Assembly (NCBI GenBank): GCA_937902315.1
Contig: CALGUG010000055.1
Location: 1 to 64,000, forward strand
Length of the DNA stretch: 64,000 nt
Reading direction: 5' to 3'
Source: an uncultured Chloroflexales bacterium
GTDB lineage: Bacteria; Chloroflexota; Chloroflexia; Chloroflexales; Chloroflexaceae
Shown here: piece by piece, positions 1 through 10,478 of the stretch
Numbering within the stretch: the first letter of the stretch is position 1
How the letters are laid out: each line of letters begins with the position of its first letter
Translations under genes and position numbers: made by a program
Notes under the pieces: model-generated
Seen by the model: the letters and a program-made list of their open reading frames with translations, nothing else
What the model was told of the DNA's origin: nothing
Database searches by the model: none

Positions 1-3000
1 TGTGTGGGATGATAAAACGTTTTAATCCGCAACGCGGATTTTTTACTGTTCGAACAACTGCTAGATATCGACTCGCGGTGTTAGCGTCGAGTTTTAATCC
101 GCAACGCGGATTTTTTACTGTTCGAACTTTCGGCGAGAAAATTGCCGAAAAAATAGAACGTGGTTTTAATCCGCAACGCGGATTTTTTACTGTTCGAACG
201 CGTTTCTTGAGAATGACACTGATTGGCAGATGCGTATTTGTTTTAATCCGCAACGCGGATTTTTTACTGTTCGAACAACGCGCCAGCGAAGGCGCATTCG
301 CCCGCACCGTCTTGTTTTAATCCGCAACGCGGATTTTTTACTGTTCGAACCCAGATAATCAACGAACTCTCACGCTTGAGAGCGGGTTTTAATCCGCAAC
401 GCGGATTTTTTACTGTTCGAACAACGCGCCAGCGAAGGCGCATTCGCCCGCACCGTCTTGTTTTAATCCGCAACGCGGATTTTTTACTGTTCGAACCAGA
501 AGTTCCGCGTGGTGTTGTTCGGGGATCTTACCGTTTTAATCCGCAACGCGGATTTTTTACTGTTCGAACTCATACGGAAGAGGGCTGCTCCCTCTATAGG
601 CACTAGTTTTAATCCGCAACGCGGATTTTTTACTGTTCGAACAATTTCCTAGTAGATTTCTAAACTTTCTCCAACTTAAAGTTTTAATCCGCAACGCGGA
701 TTTTTTACTGTTCGAACAATTTTTCCTTGAGGTACGGAATAGCTTTTTCCGTGTTTTAATCCGCAACGCGGATTTTTTACTGTTCGAACCGGCTGGGAGC
801 GACGTGCGTCGATTTCCGACACAAAGTTTTAATCCGCAACGCGGATTTTTTACTGTTCGAACCTGTTAAATACAGTGATCACAATTGGCGTAAAGGTAGT
901 TTTAATCCGCAACGCGGATTTTTTACTGTTCGAACCTCGCTCTCCATACCGCGCAAATAGAGATACGACTGTTTTAATCCGCAACGCGGATTTTTTACTG
1001 TTCGAACCTGTTAAATACAGTGATCACAATTGGCGTAAAGGTAGTTTTAATCCGCAACGCGGATTTTTTACTGTTCGAACCAAAAGACATATTTTCGACA
1101 GATGCCAAAGCTACAAGTTTTAATCCGCAACGCGGATTTTTTACTGTTCGAACTCTGATGCCTCGTTTTCGTGTGACAACCTTGTGACGTTTTAATCCGC
1201 AACGCGGATTTTTTACTGTTCGAACGCCTTGAAACGGGCTAGGTACTCGCAAAATGTACAAGTTTTAATCCGCAACGCGGATTTTTTACTGTTCGAACCT
1301 CCAGCAATTAGGCGCTATTATCCGCTATTGGTTACGTTTTAATCCGCAACGCGGATTTTTTACTGTTCGAACAATCGCAGCGGAACTGGCACGCGTGAGA
1401 GAGGGAATGTTTTAATCCGCAACGCGGATTTTTTACTGTTCGAACCTCGCAAGATAGGTGTGTTCTGGCTGTTCCCGACGGTGTTTTAATCCGCAACGCG
1501 GATTTTTTACTGTTCGAACAGCTACACGGGACCGACAATGAATCTAGACATAAAGTTGTTTTAATCCGCAACGCGGATTTTTTACTGTTCGAACGTTTTG
1601 TGGCACTGACCGTCGCGCTTGGTACGAATGGTTTTAATCCGCAACGCGGATTTTTTACTGTTCGAACTCTAGGTGCCGATACTGTTTCGCGCCTTTTATT
1701 TCAGTTTTAATCCGCAACGCGGATTTTTTACTGTTCGAACGCCGAAGCTGGCGGGCGAAACGAAACTTAAATCTCCCAGTTTTAATCCGCAACGCGGATT
1801 TTTTACTGTTCGAACTGTTATTTTAGAGATACATGAACACGATATCACCTTGTTTTAATCCGCAACGCGGATTTTTTACTGTTCGAACAGCCCCGCGATC
1901 CGCAAATATTCCCCAATTTGTGTGGTTTTAATCCGCAACGCGGATTTTTTACTGTTCGAACTTGCGCCGAACTCCCTACCGCCCCAGAGCAAGCCAGTTT
2001 TAATCCGCAACGCGGATTTTTTACTGTTCGAACTCGAGCGGGCACGCTCATGCCTGGGACAATCGAGGAGTTTTAATCCGCAACGCGGATTTTTTACTGT
2101 TCGAACTCAGAGGGTGGGTGCGCCGCCTGATGGAAATTCACGAGGTTTTAATCCGCAACGCGGATTTTTTACTGTTCGAACTGTTATTTTAGAGATACAT
2201 GAACACGATATCACCTTGTTTTAATCCGCAACGCGGATTTTTTACTGTTCGAACTTCTGTTGTCGGCAGGACCGTGCGGGCGAAGATATCGTAGTTTTAA
2301 TCCGCAACGCGGATTTTTTACTGTTCGAACAGTTGATGCTATAAAGCGGTAGAACGTATGAGCGAGTTTTAATCCGCAACGCGGATTTTTTACTGTTCGA
2401 ACCTGTGTATCAACGCTCACGCCGTAGATTGAGCCAAGGTTTTAATCCGCAACGCGGATTTTTTACTGTTCGAACGTTTGAGCGACCCGCAGCGCGTGCG
2501 CATTCGAGAAAGTTTTAATCCGCAACGCGGATTTTTTACTGTTCGAACCGGCGTCCATTGCAGTGATGCGCCGATCCTCGTCTTGTTTTAATCCGCAACG
2601 CGGATTTTTTACTGTTCGAACATCTGTAATCAGCGCGAAGCGGTCAAGACTGTCAAAGTTTTAATCCGCAACGCGGATTTTTTACTGTTCGAACTTGAAA
2701 CGAGTAGAGCGCCCGCAAAATGCCAAGAGATAGTTTTAATCCGCAACGCGGATTTTTTACTGTTCGAACTTGAAACGAGTAGAGCGCCCGCAAAATGCCA
2801 AGAGATAGTTTTAATCCGCAACGCGGATTTTTTACTGTTCGAACTGATCGAACATTGGCACGGCACGACGCTCATTCGTGAAGTTTTAATCCGCAACGCG
2901 GATTTTTTACTGTTCGAACTACGAACGCGACGGGCAGGATATGGATTAGTGTCAGGTTTTAATCCGCAACGCGGATTTTTTACTGTTCGAACGTCATTAC

Positions 3001-5575
3001 GAAATAGACCCTAATCAGTAGTAATTAAAAGTTTTAATCCGCAACGCGGATTTTTTACTGTTCGAACTTGGGCTGCTGATCAGAATGAAAGCAGCACCAA
3101 AGTTTTAATCCGCAACGCGGATTTTTTACTGTTCGAACCACAGCGAGCCAAAATAGATGCGATGCTACTTAAAGGGTTTTAATCCGCAACGCGGATTTTT
3201 TACTGTTCGAACTCTTCGAGTGCGGGAAGCTCTTGTTTGGAGACTTCCGGTTTTAATCCGCAACGCGGATTTTTTACTGTTCGAACATGATCTCTAATCG
3301 GGAATTCGAGTATTTACAGCATGTTTTAATCCGCAACGCGGATTTTTTACTGTTCGAACTTACAGAGTCGTCTACAGGCGACACAGTGGCTAATTACTTG
3401 TTTTAATCCGCAACGCGGATTTTTTACTGTTCGAACGAATGATTGCAGCAGCTTCAGACGTGTTTGGAACATGTTTTAATCCGCAACGCGGATTTTTTAC
3501 TGTTCGAACGATTGTATTTGAAGTTTTGTGTGCCGGGCACGCGCAAGTTTTAATCCGCAACGCGGATTTTTTACTGTTCGAACTACGAATGGCTCAGACA
3601 CCCGCCCGCTGACTCGGCCGTTTTAATCCGCAACGCGGATTTTTTACTGTTCGAACTAACACAAGTCAGTGTCCTCCCCGACAGAGAAGAGTTGTTTTAA
3701 TCCGCAACGCGGATTTTTTACTGTTCGAACGGCGCGCTGTTTGTCTCATATGTCTCATATGTCTCGTGGTTTTAATCCGCAACGCGGATTTTTTACTGTT
3801 CGAACGAGCTGAACGCGTTTTTACAACTTTGCCGCTCGACAAGTTTTAATCCGCAACGCGGATTTTTTACTGTTCGAACTGTTATGGTCAAGATCTTAAT
3901 CATTTCTTTTTGGCGTTTTAATCCGCAACGCGGATTTTTTACTGTTCGAACCGATGACGGCGAATGTTCGGTACTTCTACAATCGGTAGTTTTAATCCGC
4001 AACGCGGATTTTTTACTGTTCGAACTATCGTATTGCGGCACGATGCCGGGCGAAGCCACCCGTTTTAATCCGCAACGCGGATTTTTTACTGTTCGAACTG
4101 TGTGTTGGCAGCAGGGCCGGAATATGTATGGAGTGTTTTAATCCGCAACGCGGATTTTTTACTGTTCGAACTATCGCGCAAAACATATACTATAGAAGAG
4201 TTTGGCCAGTTTTAATCCGCAACGCGGATTTTTTACTGTTCGAACTTTGAACGAGTCGTTGATCTGCTCAATAGTGCAAATCGTTTTAATCCGCAACGCG
4301 GATTTTTTACTGTTCGAACTCTAGACGCTATCGGAGCGATCTTCAGCCGTCGTAGTTTTAATCCGCAACGCGGATTTTTTACTGTTCGAACTGGCGGCTC
4401 TTGGTCACGCCCGTCTCGCCCAAGAGTTGAGTTTTAATCCGCAACGCGGATTTTTTACTGTTCGAACTTATGCCGTCCGCACGGGCCGCCGTGCCGCGCA
4501 TCGTTTTAATCCGCAACGCGGATTTTTTACTGTTCGAACTAAGAGTGATAAGAGTGGTCAGACTGATAAGAGTGGTGTTTTAATCCGCAACGCGGATTTT
4601 TTACTGTTCGAACACCCCGATAACAGCGTCAAGCTGGAGCAGCTCTTGAGTTTTAATCCGCAACGCGGATTTTTTACTGTTCGAACTCTGGCGGCGGCGT
4701 TATTGGAATTTGAGAAAACAATTGTTTTAATCCGCAACGCGGATTTTTTACTGTTCGAACATTGGGGGTGCCCGGGAATGAGGACAACCACCTCCGTTTT
4801 AATCCGCAACGCGGATTTTTTACTGTTCGAACGCAACTTGATCAAGACTGTACACGCTGGTGCGTAACGTTTTAATCCGCAACGCGGATTTTTTACTGTT
4901 CGAACTCGCGAAACTGTGGGTAGACGTCGCCTAAATCTCGCAATGTTTTAATCCGCAACGCGGATTTTTTACTGTTCGAACCCAAACGGTCATATGAACG
5001 CTGAAACCCGTTGGTTGTTTTAATCCGCAACGCGGATTTTTTACTGTTCGAACAGGAAGTCAGCATTGAATTTCTCTTGAGCTTTCTTTGTTTTAATCCG
5101 CAACGCGGATTTTTTACTGTTCGAACTCTTGACTGAGGCGCGGCGTTGGATTGGACGAGATCTACGTTTTAATCCGCAACGCGGATTTTTTACTGTTCGA
5201 ACTATGTGGTGGCTGTTTCGTGAAGCGCTTGAAGACGAAGTTTTAATCCGCAACGCGGATTTTTTACTGTTCGAACTCATCTTAGGAGAGGGTGAGCGCT
5301 TGGTTGGCGAGTGTTTTAATCCGCAACGCGGATTTTTTACTGTTCGAACTTCTGGGACGCGCTGGACTTATCGGAAAATCTGCGACGGTTTTAATCCGCA
5401 ACGCGGATTTTTTACTGTTCGAACATGCCGTGGAAGCCTACGTGCTCGGTCAGTTTATCGCCGGTTTTAATCCGCAACGCGGATTTTTTACTGTTCGAAC
5501 CGCCAAGTGGCCTTGGCGCAAGCGCGAATTCTTGCACCGTTTTAATCCGCAACGCGGATTTTTTACTGTTCGAAC
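1..5575. CRISPR. CRISPR array, 76 repeats, open at left edge
   Basis: A 37-bp repeat that begins GTTTTAATCC and ends CTGTTCGAAC recurs 76 times, first at 19-55 and last at 5539-5575, with 75 complete spacers of 34-40 bp. Every copy I compared is identical, including the last. Bases 1-18 look like the end of another spacer, so the array continues to the left. Inside the repeat AATCCGC and GCGGATT form a 7-bp stem with an AAC loop, and the terminal GTTCGAAC is itself palindromic. Read on the minus strand the repeat starts GTTCGAAC and has the hairpin near its 3' end followed by an AAAAC tail, the layout of many type I-D/III repeats. This suggests minus-strand transcription. No cas gene is in the window, so the subtype is not established. 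Short ORFs through the array are repeat artefacts. Confidence 0.99.
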
Positions 5576-5785
5576 AGACCCAATTTTTTAAGGCTTTGGG
5601 AAGCCATAAAAGCAGCGTTTTGCGAGAGGCTGGTAAAAAGTACCGTTTTTAAAGGTACATGAGCTTTTCCAAGAAAGAGTATAGCAAGCTTTTTTGGCGT
5701 TGTAAAGAGCTTTTTTGTTTTGCGAGAGACTCCCGGGTTTTTACCCCATGCTTAGCCTCTCGCAAAACAGTCCTGCTCCAACAAA
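5576..5785 (-). promoter_or_regulatory. Candidate CRISPR leader / array flank
   Basis: This is the 210-bp gap between the last intact repeat and the stop of the neighbouring hydrolase gene. It is AT-rich with several T runs. The 14-mer GTTTTGCGAGAGGC occurs at 5617-5630, its first 12 bases recur at 5717-5728 exactly 100 bp away, and an inverted copy lies at 5755-5768. The 5717-5728 and 5757-5768 copies can form a 12-bp stem. If the array is transcribed on the minus strand this is the leader side, which fits the undegenerated last repeat. Otherwise it is the trailer flank. The inverted repeat may also end the hydrolase transcript, although no T tract follows it on the minus strand. Confidence 0.4.
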
Positions 5786-6613
5786 CTAGGCCGGATAGTG
5801 CTTATTCAAAAACGCTCGCACCGCCTGCATCGTCTGCTCGAACTTATCGCGGTGGATACAGTGGCCCGCACCGTCGATCGTAGCGATCTCTAGCTGCGGA
5901 ATACGCTCTTGCAAGCCCTGTGCCGCCTCGGGCGTGACCATGCCGCCCAAGCTAGGATCAGCGCTAATCAGCAGGCTCGGACAAGTGATCTTTCTAAGCA
6001 GCTCGCCCCATTCGAGGTCGGGCGCGATAGGTCGATTGAGCAGATTGAAGCTGAGGCGCAGCTTGGCCTCGGCCCAGGTCTCCAGCTCGCTCTCGCTCCA
6101 GTGCGGAGTGGCCTGGCGCTGGCGCTTGATCAATTCGGCGCTGGTATGGCGCTTCATCTCGACGATATCGGCGCGGCGCTTGGCGGGACGGCTTGGATCG
6201 TTCAGCGCGGCCTGCGTCAACTCCGGCATCCACCAGGGCGGCGGATCTTCCAAGAGGATAGCGCCGACCTTTTCGGGGTAGAGCGCTGCCAAGGTCAAAG
6301 TTGTCTGAGCGCCCATCGAATGCCCGAAGACGGCGGGGCCTTCCAGACCCAGTTGCTCGATCAGCCCGGCCAGATCGGCGGCCATATCTTGGGGCGTATA
6401 GCCAGACTCCGGCCCTTCCGAGCGACCGTGGCCGCGCGCATCGGGCATAATCAGGTCGTAATCGCCCTCCAACGCGCGAGCGACCTCGATCCAACACATA
6501 CCGTCGTCGGAGAAACCGTGGGCCAGCACGATCGGCGGCTTGTCGCCTCGGGTGCGAGTATAGTGCAGCCTGATGCCGTTGCTTTGCAGGCTGGCACTTT
6601 GCCAAGTAGTCAT
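5786..6613 (-). CDS. Alpha/beta hydrolase
   Basis: The 275-residue protein has the alpha/beta-hydrolase pattern: oxyanion-side HGF at 32-34, nucleophile elbow GHSMG at 97-101 with Ser99, acid Asp219 in SADPS and His251 in GAGHC. It lacks a signal peptide, so it is probably cytoplasmic. The family hydrolyses esters, lactones or C-C bonds, and the substrate cannot be told from sequence. The ATG is preceded by GGAGGG about 8 bases upstream. It is the last gene of a minus-strand run behind two carboxylesterases, which suggests a shared role in degrading esters, but the 270-bp gap to the next gene argues for separate transcription. Confidence 0.9.
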   Translation of the reverse strand: MTTWQSASLQSNGIRLHYTRTRGDKPPIVLAHGFSDDGMCWIEVARALEGDYDLIMPDARGHGRSEGPESGYTPQDMAADLAGLIEQLGLEGPAVFGHSMGAQTTLTLAALYPEKVGAILLEDPPPWWMPELTQAALNDPSRPAKRRADIVEMKRHTSAELIKRQRQATPHWSESELETWAEAKLRLSFNLLNRPIAPDLEWGELLRKITCPSLLISADPSLGGMVTPEAAQGLQERIPQLEIATIDGAGHCIHRDKFEQTMQAVRAFLNKHYPA

Positions 6614-6692
6614 CGCTTCCCTCCAGATTTGTTTGATCGCAGTTTGTTTCTACGTGTTTTCTACTACAGAGAAAACATAAAGAGAGACGCCT

Positions 6693-6876
6693 GAACGCAA
6701 GCACGAAACCTCTCGTTAATAACTCAGTGCTTCGGTGCCTCTCTGTGATGAAACCAAAGTAAAAGTGCCTCGTGTGGTGCAACAAAGTAAAAGTGCTTCT
6801 CGAAACGCAAGCACAAAGTCCCTCTGTAAAGACACAGTGCCTCGGTGCCTCTCTGTGGTGAATAAAAGTGCCTCTG
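6693..6876. repeat. Degenerate long direct repeat (two units)
   Basis: Two related stretches of about 75 bp, near 6693-6770 and 6802-6876, share ACGCAAGCAC, TCGGTGCCTCTCTGTG and AAAAGTGCCTC. Read on the minus strand they give CACAGAGAGGCACCGAGGCA, the style of cacagag-rich intergenic repeats seen in various bacterial genomes. They fill the gap between the hydrolase and the first carboxylesterase. No gene is visible. Confidence 0.6.
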
Positions 6877-6880
6877 AGTC

Positions 6881-8404
6881 TTAGTAGCCCTTGTTCTGTT
6901 CGATCGCCCAGGTATGCAGTGCGATCTGAGCTTGACGCGGTACAGGGCCAGCCTCGACCCGATCTCCCAAAAACATCACCAGATCGCTCTCTTTGCGATA
7001 GGCGGGCCACTCCGGCAGACCCGGACCGTTAGGGTTGCCCGTCGCGGCGAAGTTCGCCCAATACGAACTCATCGTATCGGCCAGACGCCGATCGATCTCG
7101 TTCCAGGGGCGCTCGGTGCTATCGAGGGTATCGAAGACATAGTAGAGGTCGCCCGAGTGGAAAGCGCCGTAGAGTTCGCTGTTGCGGCCGGGCAGCGCCC
7201 GATTGAAGTAGTAGAGATAGACACCTTCGGGGCCATGGCTGCTCTGCTGGGCGGCCCAGTAGCGCATGCCCGCCAACATCATATCGATGCGGCTGCGGAT
7301 CTGCACCACAGCTGCGTCTTTCTCATCTTCCAGCGGGTATAGCTCGAAGAACTGCTCGGCCTTTTCGCCGAAGCTGCTGCGCGCATATTCGATCAGTTGC
7401 TCGCGGCTGAGCGAAAGGTTCGGCAGCATTGGCGTCCACTCATCGGAGGTCGCGCCCATCAACATCGCTTGGGCGTTCACCTGAGCGCTGGCCAGACGCT
7501 CGCCGATATTGGTCGGTACAACCGCGCCATCTTTGCAGAACGAGAAGCCATGCTGGCCGCGATAGTCGTTGAGATCCTTGCCCAAGAGCGTAGCGAGCGG
7601 AACGGCGCGCAGCTCTTCCGCACTCTGGGCGCCCCAGCGTTCGGCCCGTTCCCTGCCGATCTGCAGCGCCGTTTGGTAATCGCTCTGCGCTATTACGCCT
7701 AAGGAATAGTGGCTGCCGCTTTGAGCGATGGCGCGCTTAAATAAGCCTTTGGCCAGCGGCGAAACCTGCAGCAGACCGACGCTGCGCGAGCCGGCCGATT
7801 GGCCGAAGATCGTCACATTCTCGGGGTCGCCGCCGAAGGCCGCGATATTAGCGCGTACCCAGCGCAGCGCTGCGATCTGATCGAGCAGGCCGTAGTTGCC
7901 GCTCGTGCCGTAGGGCGAATCGGCCTCCAGTGCGGGGTGCGCAAAGAAGCCGAAGATGCCCAGGCGATAGTTGATGGTCACCAAGACCACGCCCTTGCGC
8001 GCCAAGGTCTCGCCATCGAAGGAGGGCAGCGAGCCGGAGCCTTCGATAAAGGCTCCTCCGTGGATCCAAACCATCACCGGGCGGCGTTCTTCGCTCGAAC
8101 GGGCGCCCGTCCAAATGTTGAGGTAGAGACAATCTTCGCTCTGGGCTTGCTGGGTAGGATAAAACTCGTCGCCGTAGAATGAGCCGGGGGTGGGCTCATA
8201 TTGCGGGCAGATCGGCCCGAAACGATCGGCTTTGCGCACTCCTTCCCACGCGAGCGGCGGCTGAGGTGCTTGCCAACGCAGCGGCCCGACGGGCGGCGCG
8301 GCATAGGGCACACCCTTAAAGACCCTGATCGAGGGATCTCTGCCTGCGACCCCTTCCAGCAAGCCGCTCTCGACCTGAACAACTCCAAGTGTTTGTTGCG
8401 ACAT
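6881..8404 (-). CDS. Type-B carboxylesterase (paralogue 1)
   Basis: This 507-residue COesterase-family protein has the oxyanion-hole HGGAF at 115-119, the EDCLYLN signature at 90-96, and the nucleophile motif GQSAG with Ser203, where Gln replaces the more usual Glu. The catalytic His is His416 in FHSGDLYYVF. Length matches bacterial p-nitrobenzyl-esterase-like enzymes. There is no signal peptide, so it probably cleaves carboxylic esters in the cytoplasm. AGGAG lies about 7 bases before the ATG. It is a close tandem paralogue of the gene at 8681-10210, the two being separated by a family A repeat. After the nucleophile this copy reads SRSVG where its twin reads AMSVY, a change next to the active site that may alter specificity. 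Confidence 0.95.
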   Translation of the reverse strand: MSQQTLGVVQVESGLLEGVAGRDPSIRVFKGVPYAAPPVGPLRWQAPQPPLAWEGVRKADRFGPICPQYEPTPGSFYGDEFYPTQQAQSEDCLYLNIWTGARSSEERRPVMVWIHGGAFIEGSGSLPSFDGETLARKGVVLVTINYRLGIFGFFAHPALEADSPYGTSGNYGLLDQIAALRWVRANIAAFGGDPENVTIFGQSAGSRSVGLLQVSPLAKGLFKRAIAQSGSHYSLGVIAQSDYQTALQIGRERAERWGAQSAEELRAVPLATLLGKDLNDYRGQHGFSFCKDGAVVPTNIGERLASAQVNAQAMLMGATSDEWTPMLPNLSLSREQLIEYARSSFGEKAEQFFELYPLEDEKDAAVVQIRSRIDMMLAGMRYWAAQQSSHGPEGVYLYYFNRALPGRNSELYGAFHSGDLYYVFDTLDSTERPWNEIDRRLADTMSSYWANFAATGNPNGPGLPEWPAYRKESDLVMFLGDRVEAGPVPRQAQIALHTWAIEQNKGY

Positions 8405-8505
8405 CCTTGTCTCCTGATCTCCCTAACTCTGCGCCTTAGCTGTGCGAGCGAACGCTCGGCAGATCCCGCGCCCAACGCGAGATCTGCCCCGTGCCTTGTT
8501 TTCAA

Positions 8506-8670
8506 GCCAAATCTGGCTGAACACCTTGTGTTTTTGGCCTTCGGCAGAGCGGAACTTGACGATTGTTGTTGTGTACAATTTCCGCGATCGCGGAAATTGT
8601 ACACAACTCCTTTCCTTGTTTCCCTTTTCACGTATTGCAAAAGGGATCAGCCTTTAAGTGGAATTGATAT
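8506..8670. repeat. Family A hairpin element, copy A1
   Basis: This element lies wholly between the two carboxylesterases. It has the constant segment GCCTTCGGCAGAGCGGAA and a central perfect 40-bp palindrome at 8568-8607 with 20-bp arms and no loop. The ends are degenerate versions of the ATACCAAATCCG inverted repeat, reading CCAAATCTGG on the left and GAATTGATAT on the right. The stem bases differ from those of the other copies yet pair perfectly. Confidence 0.85.
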
Positions 8671-8680
8671 CAAACGGTCT

Positions 8681-10210
8681 CTAGCTGTTGTTTTTGCGAA
8701 TAATCTCGTTATGGAAGGCGATCTGCTCGGGGCGCGGGCAAGGCCCAGCCTGCACACTCTCGCCTAGATAGATAACCTGATCGCTTTGGGCTGAAGCGGC
8801 GGGCCATTCGGGCAGACCCGCGCCGTTGGGGTTGCCCGTCGCGGCAAAATTGCTCCAATACGAGGTCATCGCATCGGCCAAAGCATAGTCGGCCTCGCTC
8901 CATGGGCGCTCGGTGCTGTTCAGCGTGCCGAAGACATAATAGAGATCGCCCGAGTGGAAGGCACCGTAGTGTTCGCTATTGCGCCCGGGCAGCCTGCGGT
9001 TGAAGAAGTAGAGATAGGCTTGGCCCGGCGCGTACGTATCGTGGAGATGTGCCCAATAGCGCATACCCGCAGACATCAGATCGTTGCCGCCCGCTATTTG
9101 GGTGTGCACCTCTTGGGCTTCGCCCTCAAAGGGATAGAGCTCTAAATAGCGCTCGGCCAGTTCGCCGTACTGTTTGCGAATGCGCTTTTCGAACTCGGCG
9201 CGCGGAGCCGCCCCAGCCGCCGTCATAGGTGTCCACTCGTCGGCGGTCGCACCGACCATCAAAGAGCGCGCGTTGACCTCGCCATCGATGATCGGCTTGG
9301 CGATCTCTTCGCCCACAAACCAGCCATCGGCGATCGGTCCAAAGCGCGCGGCGCGGTACTGATCGATGCTTTGGCAGAGCAGTGTTTCGGTCGGCAGGGA
9401 GCGCAGCTCTTCGGCGCTGCTCGCGCCCCAGCTTGCGGCCAACTCTTCGCAACGTTTGTAGGCATCGGCGCTGGTGGTGCGGATCATCGGCCCAAACGAG
9501 AAGGCGCTGCCGCTCTGGGCGATTACCCGCTTAAACAGGCCCTTGGCCAGCGGCGAGATCTGCAGGAGATAGACGCTCATGGCGCCCGCCGATTGGCCGA
9601 AGATGGTCACATTCTCGGGGTCGCCGCCGAAGGCCGCGATATTATCGCGCACCCAGCGCAGGGAAGCGATCTGATCGAGCAGACCGTAGTTACCGCTGGT
9701 TTTGTTCTCGCTGCTAGCCGCTAAAGCGGGATGCGCGAAGAAGCCAAACACGCCCAAACGGTAGTTGACCGTCACCAGCACCACACCCTTTTGGGCCAGC
9801 ATCTCGCCGTGAAAGGAGGCTAGCGAGCCGGAGCCTTCCACAAAGCCGCCACCGTGGAACCAGACCATCACCGGGCGGCGCTCTTCGCTCGAACGGGCGC
9901 CCGTCCAAATATTGAGGTAGAGACAATCCTCGCTCTGCTCTTCCTCAACCAAATAAAACTCGTCGCCATAAAACGTGCCGAGTTTGGGCACATATTGTGG
10001 GCAGATCGGCCCGAAACGATCAGCTTTGCGCAGCCCTTCCCAGTGCTGGGGCGGCTGAGGTGCGCTCCAACGCAGCTTTCCTACGGGCGGAGCGGCGTAT
10101 GGCACACCTTTAAAGACCGTGATCGATGGATCGTTGCCAGCTACACCGCTTAGCATGCCGCTCTCGACCTGTACCGGGCCGAGCAGCGGGCTTGATTCGG
10201 AATGCGACAT
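8681..10210 (-). CDS. Type-B carboxylesterase (paralogue 2)
   Basis: This 509-residue protein has the same layout as its downstream neighbour: EDCLYLN, HGGGF, the nucleophile GQSAGA with Ser207, and the C-terminal catalytic-His motif FHSGDLYYVF. It is cytoplasmic by absence of a signal peptide and expected to hydrolyse carboxylic esters. AAGGAG sits about 7 bases before the ATG. The two proteins align over their whole length with long identical blocks such as SSEERRPVMVW, so they come from a tandem duplication. Specificity is unknown. Divergence is visible mainly in the region after the nucleophile that forms the acyl-pocket lid. Confidence 0.95.
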   Translation of the reverse strand: MSHSESSPLLGPVQVESGMLSGVAGNDPSITVFKGVPYAAPPVGKLRWSAPQPPQHWEGLRKADRFGPICPQYVPKLGTFYGDEFYLVEEEQSEDCLYLNIWTGARSSEERRPVMVWFHGGGFVEGSGSLASFHGEMLAQKGVVLVTVNYRLGVFGFFAHPALAASSENKTSGNYGLLDQIASLRWVRDNIAAFGGDPENVTIFGQSAGAMSVYLLQISPLAKGLFKRVIAQSGSAFSFGPMIRTTSADAYKRCEELAASWGASSAEELRSLPTETLLCQSIDQYRAARFGPIADGWFVGEEIAKPIIDGEVNARSLMVGATADEWTPMTAAGAAPRAEFEKRIRKQYGELAERYLELYPFEGEAQEVHTQIAGGNDLMSAGMRYWAHLHDTYAPGQAYLYFFNRRLPGRNSEHYGAFHSGDLYYVFGTLNSTERPWSEADYALADAMTSYWSNFAATGNPNGAGLPEWPAASAQSDQVIYLGESVQAGPCPRPEQIAFHNEIIRKNNS

Positions 10211-10408
10211 CGTTGTCTCCTTGTTGTGTATCAGTTGCGCGAGAACGCTTCGTCTGTCCTAATTGGCCTTCAACGGCGCGGAAGCTTGCTCGTTTTGTGC
10301 GAGCTGTTCCACACCACCTGTTTTCTGATTCTGTTTGCCTAATACCTCGTCCGCTCGAGCGTTTCGATCGTAAGGCGGCTAAGCTTCTAGCTCCCATTCA
10401 GCCCTTGG

Positions 10409-10431
10409 CGCGTCCGCCTCCGGCTATCAGC
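10409..10431 (-). repeat. Family B intergenic repeat, copy B4
   Basis: This reverse-strand core differs from GATAGCCGTAGGCGGACGCG by one base (CCTCCGG instead of CCTACGG). TCCCATTCAG occurs on both sides, near 10392 and 10440, as a flanking direct repeat. Confidence 0.8.
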
Positions 10432-10478
10432 CTCCCGCCCTCCCATTCAGGTGAGCGCCCTGTGGCATTTGCTCCCCT

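Noticed and set aside
19..55. GTTCGAAC in the repeat as a tRNA T-loop
   Set aside because: It lacks acceptor and anticodon stems; it is part of the CRISPR repeat. I found no tRNA or rRNA gene in the window.
9..5652. Many short ORFs on both strands across the array, with repeated FNPQRGFFTVRT or NSKKSALRIKT
   Set aside because: They are translations of the CRISPR repeat; there are no ribosome sites and the frames follow the spacer lengths.
5659..5883. 74-codon plus-strand ORF next to the array
   Set aside because: It lacks a ribosome site, overlaps the hydrolase gene antisense and covers the putative leader.
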